Origin: Alcanivorax sp. S71-1-4 | GTDB taxonomy: Bacteria; Pseudomonadota; Gammaproteobacteria; Pseudomonadales; Alcanivoracaceae | Direction: 5' to 3' | NCBI RefSeq assembly: GCF_009846755.1 | Contig: NZ_AQOR01000008.1 | Location: 87,286-151,285, forward strand | Length of the DNA: 64,000 nucleotides | In this document: positions 29,654 to 37,259 of the stretch, in pieces | How the letters are laid out: every line of letters starts with the position of its first letter | How positions within the stretch are numbered: position 1 is the stretch's first letter | The notes under the pieces: model-generated | What the model was told of the DNA's origin: nothing | What the model saw: the letters and a program-made list of their open reading frames with translations, nothing else | The model's database searches: none | Position numbers and translations under genes: made by a program

Positions 29654-30627
29654 TGCGCGACTATGCCGATGCGCTTCAGGCGGTGCTGCTGGCGCAGGGC
29701 CTCATGCCCTGGGACATTGAAAGCGGTGCGCTGGCCCGCGAGCGGCTGGTCGAGGCACCGCATGGCGATCTGCCCGGCTGGCTGGCCGCGCTGGCGCGGC
29801 TGCCGGCAGGGCCGGCGCCAGTGGTGCTGGATACCGATACCGTGCGGATCGGTGCGGGCGTGACGCTCTCCGCCGAGGGACGGGATAAACTGGAGGCCGG
29901 GCTGGCCGGCCTGATGCCCTGGCGCAAGGGGCCGTTTGAGTTCTTCGGTCTGCCTGTCGATACCGAGTGGCGCTCTGACTGGAAATGGCAGCGGGTGCAG
30001 CCGCATCTCGCACCGCTGGCAGGGCGCCGGGTGCTGGATGTGGGCTGTGGCTCCGGCTATCACTGCTGGCGCATGCTCGGTGAAGGCGCCGGCTTTGTGC
30101 TGGGTATCGACCCGACGCTGTTGTTTCTGATGCAGTTCCTGGCGGTGCGGCGGTACTTGCCCGAGGCGCCTGTGTGGCTGGCGCCGGTACGGCTGGAAGA
30201 GCTCTCGCCGGGTGTGGAGGCGTTTGATACCGTCTTTTCCATGGGCGTGCTTTACCACCGCCGTTCGCCGCTGGATCATTTGCTGGAACTCAAGGCGGCG
30301 CTGCGTCCCGGCGGCGAGCTGGTGCTGGAAACGCTGGTGGTGGAAGGTGACGCCCAGCGCCTGCTGATGCCGGCGGATCGTTACGCCGCCATGCGCAATG
30401 TGTATTTCCTGCCCAGTGCCGCCATGCTGGTGCTGTGGTTGACCCGCTGCGGTTTCCGTAACGCGCGGGTGGTCGATGAAGGCGTGACGACGCTGGATGA
30501 ACAGCGCGCCACGCCCTGGATGCGTTTTCAGTCCCTGGCGGACTTTCTTGATCCGCAGGATGTGACCCTGACCCGCGAAGGGTATCCGGCGCCCCGCCGT
30601 GCCGTTGTGATCGCGGAAAAGCCCTGA
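29653..30627 (+). CDS. cmoB: tRNA U34 carboxymethyltransferase CmoB
   Basis: Transfers the carboxymethyl group from carboxy-SAM to 5-hydroxyuridine-34 of tRNA. 324 residues (E. coli 323). It shows the [21 protein letters not shown] stretch that precedes the methyltransferase fold, the SAM loop [10 protein letters not shown], and [16 protein letters not shown]. Translationally coupled to cmoA by one-base overlap. Natural partner of the tRNA-Pro next door (cmo5U occurs on the Pro/Val/Ala/Ser UNN tRNAs), though the tRNA-Pro here has a GGG anticodon and is not a substrate. Confidence 0.96.
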   Translation: MRDYADALQAVLLAQGLMPWDIESGALARERLVEAPHGDLPGWLAALARLPAGPAPVVLDTDTVRIGAGVTLSAEGRDKLEAGLAGLMPWRKGPFEFFGLPVDTEWRSDWKWQRVQPHLAPLAGRRVLDVGCGSGYHCWRMLGEGAGFVLGIDPTLLFLMQFLAVRRYLPEAPVWLAPVRLEELSPGVEAFDTVFSMGVLYHRRSPLDHLLELKAALRPGGELVLETLVVEGDAQRLLMPADRYAAMRNVYFLPSAAMLVLWLTRCGFRNARVVDEGVTTLDEQRATPWMRFQSLADFLDPQDVTLTREGYPAPRRAVVIAEKP

Positions 30628-30642
30628 CCCCGGAGGAGAGCC

Positions 30643-31653
30643 ATGAAAGCCGTTGGATACCGGAAATCATTGCCGATCGATGCGCCGGAAGCATTGCAGG
30701 ACATTACGCTGGATGTCCCGCAGCCTGGTGCGCGGGACCTGCTGGTGAAAGTCAGCGCCGTTGCCGTGAACCCGGTGGACACCAAGATCCGTCTCAACAC
30801 CGAGCCGGAAAATGGCGCCTACAAGGTATTGGGCTGGGATGCTGCGGGTATCGTTGAGGCAACGGGCAGCGAGGTGAGCCTGTTTCGCCCCGGCGACAAA
30901 GTCTGGTATGCCGGTGACGTGACCCGGCCGGGCACCAACGCTGAATACCAGTGTGTGGACGAACGTATTGTCGGTCGCGTGCCCGAGAATCTGAGCATGG
31001 CCGAGGCTGCGGCCATGCCCTTGACCACCGTTACGGCATGGGAGCTGCTGTTTGACCGGCTCGGTGTGCAGCAGGGCAAGGGCCACGGCAAGACGTTGCT
31101 GGTGGTGGGTGCCAGTGGTGGCGTCGGTTCGGTGCTGGTGCAACTGGCCCGGCAGCTCACCGAACTGACGGTGATTGGTACCGCATCGCGTGACGCTACC
31201 CGTGACTGGGTGCTCAGCCTCGGCGCACACAAGGTGATTGACCACAGCAAGCCGCTGACCGATGGCCTGTCCCAGATCGGTGTCAGTGAGGTGGACTATG
31301 TGGCCAGCCTGACGCACACCGATGAGCATATCGACCAGATTGTCGAAGCACTGCGACCGCAGGGGAAGCTGGCGCTGATCGATGATCCGCTGCAACTGGA
31401 TGTGCGCAAGCTCAAGCGCAAGAGCCTGTCGCTGCATTGGGAATTCATGTACACCCGCTCGCTGTTCCAGACAGACGACCAGATTGAGCAGCACCGTATC
31501 CTGATGAAAGTGGCGGATCTGGTGGAGCAGGGCGTGCTGCGCACGACGGTGGCGGACCATTACGGCGTCATCAATGCCGACAACCTGCGCCGGGCGCACG
31601 CGGTGATGGAAGCTCATCAGGCGCGCGGCAAGATCGTGCTGGAAGGTTTTTGA
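30643..31653 (+). CDS. Zinc-type alcohol dehydrogenase-like / quinone oxidoreductase family protein
   Basis: 336-residue medium-chain reductase with GroES-like N-terminus and Rossmann fold (VVGASGGVGSVLVQLARQ, about residues 153-170). The catalytic zinc ligands of true alcohol dehydrogenases are absent, as in the ZADH/quinone reductase branch (the adh_fam_1 type). It probably reduces alpha,beta-unsaturated carbonyls or quinones with NADPH; the substrate is unknown. The gene follows cmoB after 15 bases with GGAGGAG before its ATG, so it may be cotranscribed, but it has no obvious functional tie to tRNA modification. Confidence 0.85.
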   Translation: MKAVGYRKSLPIDAPEALQDITLDVPQPGARDLLVKVSAVAVNPVDTKIRLNTEPENGAYKVLGWDAAGIVEATGSEVSLFRPGDKVWYAGDVTRPGTNAEYQCVDERIVGRVPENLSMAEAAAMPLTTVTAWELLFDRLGVQQGKGHGKTLLVVGASGGVGSVLVQLARQLTELTVIGTASRDATRDWVLSLGAHKVIDHSKPLTDGLSQIGVSEVDYVASLTHTDEHIDQIVEALRPQGKLALIDDPLQLDVRKLKRKSLSLHWEFMYTRSLFQTDDQIEQHRILMKVADLVEQGVLRTTVADHYGVINADNLRRAHAVMEAHQARGKIVLEGF

Positions 31654-31774
31654 CGCTTTTCGGAATTGCTGCCTGAACGGCTGACCGGCAGGGCGTGTTT
31701 CGCACTTATTCTGCTCACCCCGCGACCCCGGGGTGCGTTCCCGTCATTCGGGCTTCACGCGAGGCCCGCCTTCG

Positions 31775-32437
31775 TTATGCCCGTGTCGATGCCAATAGCA
31801 GTTCGTCCACCAGACTCAGGCGCTGTTGTTCGCTCAGCCGGCGCATCATGGCGCGCAGTTGCCGCGTGTCCGGTGCGCCGTCCGGGTGGCCTGCCGGCAT
31901 CGGCGTATCGCGCACCGCGTCGGGCTGGCCGAGCGCCTGCTGCATGGCGGCGCTGATGTTGACCGGCTCGGCACCGTGGCACGCCGTATGCAGTGCGCGC
32001 ATGATCAGCTTGCGGCTGTCCTGGCGCAGGTCTGCCTCACGCTGCGGGGCCACACTGTGCAGACCAAGACGCACCGTGAAGCGCAACGTATCGCCGTTAT
32101 AGCGGAAACTGTGCTGGCCCAACTGCTGGACCAGCCGCTGGGCGAGGTGCCGCGCGCCGCGCGCGGACGTGTCCGGGAGCGCGAACACCATGCGCCCGTC
32201 ACCCCAGGCGCATTGCCAGTCTTCTGCGCGTTTCAGCCGATCAATTTCCTGTGTCAGACGTTGCTGCATGCGACGGGTCAGGGCATGGCCATGGATGTTG
32301 GCGAGCACCGGAAAATTGGTCAGTTCAACGGCGAGCAAATGCAGCGGCAGTCCGCGCCGCAGGCAAAAGGCAACCTGCCGGGTCAGTGCCTGATCGAACA
32401 TGCGCAGGCGAGTGCCCGACGGAATGGGTGTGCTCAT
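31775..32437 (-). CDS. Degenerate GGDEF-domain protein
   Basis: 220 residues, cytoplasmic. Residues about 10-165 follow the layout of a diguanylate cyclase domain: an N-terminal TRL...MFDQALTRQ helix, LLAVELTNFPVLANIHGHA in place of the D(x)DxFKxxND strand, and WGDGRMVFALP (78-88) where GG(D/E)EF should be. The signature is replaced by GDGRM, so synthesis of c-di-GMP is not expected. The C-terminal 50 residues (from about 170) form an extra helical segment. It could be a c-di-GMP-independent scaffold. The gene converges on the dehydrogenase gene. The assignment is by pattern and moderately secure. Confidence 0.6.
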   Translation of the reverse strand: MSTPIPSGTRLRMFDQALTRQVAFCLRRGLPLHLLAVELTNFPVLANIHGHALTRRMQQRLTQEIDRLKRAEDWQCAWGDGRMVFALPDTSARGARHLAQRLVQQLGQHSFRYNGDTLRFTVRLGLHSVAPQREADLRQDSRKLIMRALHTACHGAEPVNISAAMQQALGQPDAVRDTPMPAGHPDGAPDTRQLRAMMRRLSEQQRLSLVDELLLASTRA

Positions 32438-32776
32438 TCTGAGGCCTTTTCATCAGACCGTGAGTGATGATTTCTTCGCCCGATGAGTGGGCAGCCTCAG
32501 AGGATAATCAGCGCTGGCGCCGTCAACCATAGGCGGTTTCAGCTCTTAACAAAGCAACAGCATGCGGTAACGATTCGTGTGCCGGCGCCAGCGGTATTGG
32601 CACCACAAACCGATATACGGTTGCCCATCAGCCATTGGCGGCTGGCAGGGTTGTGCGCATAATGCGCCGCCATATCCGGCAGGTGTTTTTTGCACGGTCA
32701 GTGATGCTTGTCCTGCGGGGCCGGTGCCCTGTATCAATGATGGTGTGGCACATGGTGAGCCCTGGGAGATGACGTG
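32438..32776. other. Gene-free stretch between divergent genes
   Basis: About 340 bases between the degenerate GGDEF gene (minus) and the small membrane protein gene (plus). It must hold the promoters of both. I see no convincing -35/-10 pair, no terminator and no ORF with a ribosome-binding site. GTGCGCATAA at 32653 resembles one arm of dif but the other arm is missing. Confidence 0.5.
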
Positions 32777-33100
32777 ATGAACTGGCTGATGGTGGCGGTG
32801 ACCGCAGTAATGTCGTCCATGTGTACGCTGCTGGCGGTGGCACTCTGGATGAATCTGCATGTGCGGCCCAGGGTGGCGCAGGATCTGGAAACGCTGTTGC
32901 GTGAACAGGCGGAGCAGGCGGCCGACCTGATGGCGGCCAAGGTTGAAGAAGCGGTGCGGCGCGGGATTGTGGACGGCGTTACCTCGCTGCCGACCCGTGA
33001 AGTGCTGCAGGGCACCACGCGCAATATCGCCCGCACCAGTGTCGAGATTGTCGAAGACCGCCTCGGACAACTGTTCGGCCGCCGACGGCCGAAGGAGTGA
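32777..33100 (+). CDS. Small single-span membrane protein (paralogue of the 35375 gene)
   Basis: 107 residues: one N-terminal membrane helix (about 5-27), then a charged, amphipathic helical region (PRVAQDLETLLREQAEQAADL onward) and a conserved-looking LGQLFGRR end. Start at ATG with GGGAG eight bases upstream; a GTG just before it is also possible. It shares its architecture and the PR(V/L)xQ...AADL...LFG pattern with the 98-residue protein at 35375, suggesting paralogues. Unknown function; probably a membrane-anchored helical partner. It converges on the SCP2-like gene with only 12 bases between. Confidence 0.7.
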   Translation: MNWLMVAVTAVMSSMCTLLAVALWMNLHVRPRVAQDLETLLREQAEQAADLMAAKVEEAVRRGIVDGVTSLPTREVLQGTTRNIARTSVEIVEDRLGQLFGRRRPKE

Positions 33101-33112
33101 GACAGGCCCTGG

Positions 33113-33859
33113 TCAGTGTGACAGGAGCCTGGAAACCAGCAGGGTCAGCCCCAGGCTGCCCAGCAGCAGGGCCTGCGTGGTGGCGCTGATCGCGGTGGCC
33201 ACCGGCAGCAGGCTGGTCAGGGTGGCGAGCGCCGCCAGCAGTAATAGCAGCCCGGTGACGATGCAGGTGGCGTCCAGGCGCCTGGCGCGCCGCATCTCAT
33301 GCCGTAACTGATGCAGTTCGCCGAGGATGTCTTCCTGAAGCAACCGCTGGCGTGCCAGCTCGATGGCCAGGCCGTCCATTTTTTCCGGCAGGCCCTGCAG
33401 GCGGCTCAGCCATTGCGGATCTTCGCGCCGCAGCAGGGTCAGCAGATCGTTGAGGCGAACGTGATCATCCAGCCAGTTGCGGACCACTCCCCAGAGGCTG
33501 AATTCGCTGATCGCGTTGTTGAGCAGCGCGATCCGGTCCTCCGGGCCCAGGATGCGGATACGGTCTTCTTCCGGCAGCGGTGCGTTGGGAGACAGGACCC
33601 ATTGCAACACTGCACCGAGCGTGCCGCGGACACGCACATGCACATAGCCCTCGAAGTCCGGCAGCACTTCCACGCCGTCTTCGTAGACCAGCACGTAAAG
33701 CACCATGTGCGGGCGCTCGGTGCGAACTCTGATGGCGGTGCCGTGCAGGCGCTGCAACCGGTCCCGGGCACGCGGTTCGTGCTCGATAGCCTGGTTGATC
33801 AGGGTTTCCAGGGCGCCAAGCACCAGGAACCGGGTAACGGATGATGAATGTTGTTCCAT
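33113..33859 (-). CDS. SCP2-domain (UbiJ-like) protein with C-terminal membrane helices
   Basis: 248 residues. The first 130 (LxxLETLINQAIEHEPRARDRLQRLHGTAIRV, then FEGYVHVRVRGTLGAVLQWVL and the ALLNNAI/SLWGVV helices) have the layout of the SCP2 lipid-binding domain of UbiJ, the ubiquinone-biosynthesis accessory factor. A helical linker (about 130-190) leads to two predicted membrane spans (about 198-220 and 225-246). Typical UbiJ is soluble and lies beside ubiE, neither of which holds here, so it is probably a membrane-anchored paralogue that binds an isoprenoid or other lipid. That role is inference. Confidence 0.6.
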   Translation of the reverse strand: MEQHSSSVTRFLVLGALETLINQAIEHEPRARDRLQRLHGTAIRVRTERPHMVLYVLVYEDGVEVLPDFEGYVHVRVRGTLGAVLQWVLSPNAPLPEEDRIRILGPEDRIALLNNAISEFSLWGVVRNWLDDHVRLNDLLTLLRREDPQWLSRLQGLPEKMDGLAIELARQRLLQEDILGELHQLRHEMRRARRLDATCIVTGLLLLLAALATLTSLLPVATAISATTQALLLGSLGLTLLVSRLLSH

Positions 33860-34154
33860 GGTTGTCTGCCGGGAGCCCCCCGAGGCTTCAGTGCATCAGG
33901 CTTCATTGTACACACAGCTTGTCGGATCAACCCACAGATGGCGCAAAATCCGGCGCCGATGCCTTAACTTGGGAGTCCATGCAGCTATACTACGTCGAGT
34001 CCCGGCCGGGTCATTGGCCGGAGTCACCGGCGCCAATGCCGCAAATGCTGCCGGGGGAAGCGGGCGATGAGAGTCGGCGCCGCCCGCACGGCAGACAGGA
34101 CGCCTGCGCCGGTCTGTCCGGTTTGTGTCCTCGGGAAGGGGAGCCTGTTTAGGT

Positions 34155-35375
34155 ATGCTGGAATCGATGTTTTCGCATCCCGACTTCTGGAAGTATGTCA
34201 GTATCCCTGTGCTTGCCGGTGTCATCGGTTGGGTGACCAACTGGATGGCCGTGCAGATGACCTTTTATCCGTTGCAGTTCATCGGTATCCGCCCCTTTTT
34301 CGGCTGGCAGGGCATCATCCCGTCCAAGGCCGAGAAAATGTCCGGGATTCTGGTCGACCAGACGCTCTCCAAGATCGGCAGTATTGATGAGTTTTTCCAG
34401 CAGATGGAGCCGGAAAAGATCGCCGCCCATCTGACCCGCAGTGTGCAGAGCCGCATTGAAGAATACACCGATGAGGTCATGACCGAGCGCAACGCTGTGC
34501 TGTGGGAAAACCTGCCGTTGCTGGTGCGCCGCCGGGTCTACAACCGGGCCCGCCGTGTGGTGCCCGAGGTGATGGACAACATTGTCGATGACATCAGCAA
34601 GAACGTCGAAGAGCTGGTCGATCTCAAATACATGATTGGCTCACAGATGCGCGAAGACCGTGCCTTGATGGTGAAGATGTTCCGTGAGGTCGGTGACCCG
34701 GAATTCCGCTTCGTGATCAATTCCGGCTTCTATTTCGGCTTCCTGTTCGGTCTGTTGCAGATTCCGTTTCTGCTGTACCTGCCGGGGAACTGGGTCATGC
34801 CGGTGTTCGGCTTTGTTATTGGTATTGCCACGAACTGGGTGGCGTTGAATGTGATTTTCCGGCCATTGAATCCGGTCAGGGTCGGGCCGTTCAGAGTGCA
34901 GGGTCTGTTCCTGAAGCGGCAGAAAGACGTGGCGGAGAGCTTCGCCCGCCTGACCACCACGGAAGTGGTCACACTGCGCAACATCATGTATCAGGTGATC
35001 AATGGCCCGCGCGCCGACCGGACCAAGGCGTTGATCAAGCGGCACATGCGGCCGCTGTTGGAAGGCGGTGTGGTGCGCACCGCAGCCCAGCTGACCGTTG
35101 GGCCGGGTGGTTATGCCGACCTGAAAAAAGCGGTGGAAGAAAAGGCCGTCGACCTGGCGGTGCTGCCTTTCGAAGACCCGCAGTTCAACCGTGAGCGGGG
35201 GGCGATCGTCGAACGTATCATGCGCGAGCGCATGTGCGAGCTGTCCTCGGAGGAGTTTCAGGCCTTGTTGCGGCCTGCGTTCCAGGAAGATGAATGGATC
35301 CTGATCCTGGTCGGTGGTGTGCTCGGCATGGCCGCTGGCTTTATCCAGTTGTTCCTGGTTTTCGGGATAAGCTGA
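34155..35375 (+). CDS. DUF445 family membrane protein
   Basis: 406 residues. It contains membrane helices near the N-terminus (about 15-40), the middle (about 195-240, two spans with GVIGWVTNWMAV and GIATNWVALNVIF repeats of the same motif) and the extreme C-terminus. The paired (I)GxxTNWxAxxxxFxP motif is characteristic of DUF445. GGGGAG precedes the ATG by about 11 bases; a second ATG at 34167 is an alternative start. It overlaps by one base the next small membrane protein, so the two are cotranslated. Family function unknown; members have been linked to envelope maintenance. Confidence 0.85.
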   Translation: MLESMFSHPDFWKYVSIPVLAGVIGWVTNWMAVQMTFYPLQFIGIRPFFGWQGIIPSKAEKMSGILVDQTLSKIGSIDEFFQQMEPEKIAAHLTRSVQSRIEEYTDEVMTERNAVLWENLPLLVRRRVYNRARRVVPEVMDNIVDDISKNVEELVDLKYMIGSQMREDRALMVKMFREVGDPEFRFVINSGFYFGFLFGLLQIPFLLYLPGNWVMPVFGFVIGIATNWVALNVIFRPLNPVRVGPFRVQGLFLKRQKDVAESFARLTTTEVVTLRNIMYQVINGPRADRTKALIKRHMRPLLEGGVVRTAAQLTVGPGGYADLKKAVEEKAVDLAVLPFEDPQFNRERGAIVERIMRERMCELSSEEFQALLRPAFQEDEWILILVGGVLGMAAGFIQLFLVFGIS

Positions 35376-35671
35376 TGCAGGCGCAGACGCTGTTCTGGTG
35401 GATGCTCGGGGCGGCGTTGCTGTCCTCGGCGATCACCCTGACGGTGGTGTTCCTGGTGGTGCATTTCTATTCCGCCCCCCGTCTGGAACAGAAGGTGGAA
35501 GATCGGCTGCAGCAAGGTGCCGCCGATCTGGAAGAGCGCCTGCGCCAGCGGGTGCTTAATCTGGTCACCGGGGGCAAGGCGGTCAAGGACCTTGCCCGGG
35601 GTATCGGCCTGTTTGGCGCCCGCCAGAACAACCGGGATCTCGCTGACGACGATGACCTGCCTCCACGTTGA
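35375..35671 (+). CDS. Small single-span membrane protein
   Basis: 98 residues: an N-terminal membrane helix (about 8-30), then a charged amphipathic helix (PRLEQKVEDRLQQGAADLEERL) and an acidic tail (ADDDDLPP). Start overlaps the DUF445 stop (TGATG), so it is coupled to it. It shares layout and several motif positions with the protein at 32777. Unknown function; by coupling, a probable partner of the DUF445 protein. Confidence 0.75.
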   Translation: MQAQTLFWWMLGAALLSSAITLTVVFLVVHFYSAPRLEQKVEDRLQQGAADLEERLRQRVLNLVTGGKAVKDLARGIGLFGARQNNRDLADDDDLPPR

Positions 35672-35748
35672 CCCTTCCCTGATGACATTGGTGGGTGTCA
35701 GTGTCGTATTGTAGGACAACATTCTGCGTGATTTCTCTTGTCCGCTCC

Positions 35749-35754
35749 TATACT
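35749..35754 (+). promoter_or_regulatory. Candidate -10 of the phasin gene
   Basis: TATACT at 35749-35754 is a near-consensus -10 in an AT-rich stretch about 110 bases before the phasin ATG. No good -35 is found at 16-18 bases, so an activator may be needed. Confidence 0.3.
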
Positions 35755-35861
35755 GTGCTCACTTTGATATTGCGCTGATCCACTGTTGTTGTACTTGTTT
35801 GATTTTGTTTTCTGTTTTCCGCACTGCGTTGGCTTGTGGAATTGCATCCTGGAGATAAGTG

Positions 35862-36314
35862 ATGTCAGACCGCAAGCAAGATGATCTGCAGAAAGAGGAC
35901 AAGAGCAAATCCATCCGTCTGGGTGGGGGCTCCCTTGATCTGCGAAAGTATACGCACCAGATATGGCTGGCCGGTCTGGGCGCCTTCGCCAAGGCGGAGG
36001 AAGAGGGTGGCCGATTTTTTGATGCTCTGGTCGACACCGGGCGTGACCTTGAGTCCAAGACCCGCGATAAATCCGAATCGCGTGTCGAGGAGATCAAGGA
36101 GCGCGTGCGTAACCGCACCGGGGAGACCATGGAGAAGATGGAAAAGGCGTTCGACGAGCGATTGAACAAGGCCTTGTCGCGTCTCGGAATTCCCAACAAG
36201 CGCGAAGTGGAAGCGCTGCAGCAGCGAGTTCAGGAACTCACCGCTGCGCTGGATGAAATGTCCAATTCCACGCCTGAGGAGCCCGGCAAGGGCAAAACCA
36301 AGGGCAAAGGGTAA
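35862..36314 (+). CDS. Phasin family protein (PHA granule-associated)
   Basis: 150 residues. A short charged N-terminus leads into the phasin core RKYTHQIWLAGLGAFAKAEEEGGRFFDALVDTG, then a long amphipathic, coiled-coil-prone helix (about 60-135) and a Lys/Gly-rich tail of the kind that contacts DNA in PhaF. Such proteins coat polyhydroxyalkanoate granules and may tie them to the nucleoid. No PHA synthase lies in this window. GGAG precedes the ATG by seven bases; an upstream in-frame GTG is less well placed. Ends in a strong terminator. Confidence 0.88.
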   Translation: MSDRKQDDLQKEDKSKSIRLGGGSLDLRKYTHQIWLAGLGAFAKAEEEGGRFFDALVDTGRDLESKTRDKSESRVEEIKERVRNRTGETMEKMEKAFDERLNKALSRLGIPNKREVEALQQRVQELTAALDEMSNSTPEEPGKGKTKGKG

Positions 36315-36359
36315 CGATGTTGTAGCGCACACCGCTATCCCCTTAGTGGTGTATTTTCC

Positions 36360-36388
36360 GGGCCTCACCCTCTGAGGCCCTTTTTTTT
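36360..36388 (+). terminator. Rho-independent terminator of the phasin gene
   Basis: GGGCCTCA (36360-36367) and TGAGGCCC (36373-36380) form a perfect stem with a five-base loop, followed by eight T. Confidence 0.93.
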
Positions 36389-36459
36389 CCCTTTTTTTCA
36401 GCAGCCGTGAGCGTGTTTTCTGTGCCGCGGAGCGAACAGGCCACCGCGCCGCTGCAGGC

Positions 36460-36490
36460 AAAAAAAAACCGCTCACAACGAGCGGTCTTT
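36460..36490 (-). terminator. Orphan terminator, best oriented for the minus strand
   Basis: ACCGCTC (36468-36474) and GAGCGGT (36480-36486) with a five-base loop. The preceding A-run (nine A) is a U-run in the minus-strand transcript; the plus-strand T-run is short and interrupted. No credible minus-strand gene ends here, so it may end an unannotated RNA from the gene-free block to its right. Confidence 0.65.
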
Positions 36491-36826
36491 TATTGCCTGT
36501 AGCGCACAAGCGTTCCCGGAGGCTTGGCCTCTCTTGTGGGTTGCCGTTTTGGGCGGCAGCGGTGCATTTTCCGGGCCTCATGTGGTCGTCTGTGTGACGA
36601 TGCCGACAGTGGCACTGAGGTCTTATGTGAAAGTGATACTACCGTGTTTATTCGCGCCTGCAAACGGGTTAACAAAATGCGTATATCCGTCTCCTGTTCG
36701 GGGGCGTGGGGCGCTCGTGTGCGGATGGCGGGCCATGGATTCATTTTGCGATCAAAAAAACGGCAAGAGGGGTAGGGGCCTGTTTAATCGTGGTTCCACG
36801 GCTTTCAGTGTCGTTTTTCAACAAAG

Positions 36827-36849
36827 TTATCCACAGAATCTGTGGAAAA
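36827..36849. promoter_or_regulatory. Facing DnaA boxes
   Basis: TTATCCACA (36827-36835), the perfect consensus DnaA box, faces TTTTCCACA on the minus strand (36841-36849), which fits the relaxed consensus TTWTNCACA. Together they make an imperfect palindrome. Confidence 0.6.
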
Positions 36850-37067
36850 AAAATGGAAGGAAGCCCCTTTTCAGTGCAGTTGTGCACAGCCGGCTCGTTC
36901 ATGGCCCTGGGACGCTGGTTAGTGACGTAACCTGATCTATTGCCTTCAAATGGCTTCTTAACTCTATGAAAAATATGGGTTGACTAATTGCGGGCTTGAC
37001 AGTGTCACTTTTCGTGACAGTGACAGGTAGCAGTTACAAAACACTTTTGCAGTAACTATGCACAAAG

Positions 37068-37076
37068 TTATCCACA
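37068..37076 (+). promoter_or_regulatory. DnaA box
   Basis: Second perfect TTATCCACA, in the same 17-base context as the box at 36827 and 241 bases from it. A weaker TTATCCAAG lies at 37112. Confidence 0.6.
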
Positions 37077-37217
37077 GACCGTGTGGTCGCTATGTAATGT
37101 TCTGGCAGGTTTTATCCAAGGGGGCGCCAGGAAGGTGGTGTGCGCAGGTCACTGGATGTCGGGGTGATATTGCTACGGGTGCATCTTGGAAGCACATTTG
37201 GAGGGCGGTACAACAAA

Positions 37218-37243
37218 AAAGCCCTCCACCAGGGAGGGCTTTT
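37218..37243 (-). terminator. Rho-independent terminator of the acyl-CoA synthetase gene
   Basis: GCCCTCC (37221-37227) and GGAGGGC (37233-37239) with a five-base loop and flanking A- and T-runs, 16 bases past the stop on the minus strand. The A-run on the left gives the U-run of the minus-strand transcript. Confidence 0.93.
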
Positions 37244-37259
37244 GCGCAGCTGGGTGGGA

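Larger units (their letters stand above)
36491..37213. other. Gene-free, AT-richer block with DnaA boxes
   Basis: Over 700 bases with no ORF showing a ribosome-binding site or protein-like composition. It holds two copies of the 17-mer ACAAAGTTATCCACAGA (36821-36837, 37062-37078), each followed by an inverted CTGTGG/GTGTGG. It also holds an inverted repeat TGTCAC-TTTTC-GTGACA (37003-37019), a direct repeat GACAGTG (36998 and 37016) and a TTGACA (36996) without a matching -10. It looks regulatory; see findings. Confidence 0.6.

Noticed and set aside
32653..32662. dif-like XerC arm GTGCGCATAA
   Set aside because: The spacer and the XerD arm (TTATGTTAAAT-like) are absent, so this is not a chromosome dimer resolution site.
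36490..36744. An 84-codon minus-strand frame ending at the orphan terminator
   Set aside because: No ribosome-binding site and an Arg/Pro/His-rich composition; a non-coding RNA is a better explanation of the terminator, if anything.
36821..37120. Chromosomal origin oriC at the DnaA boxes
   Set aside because: Only two perfect boxes, no dnaA/dnaN/mnmG nearby, and flanking genes converge on the block rather than diverge from it.
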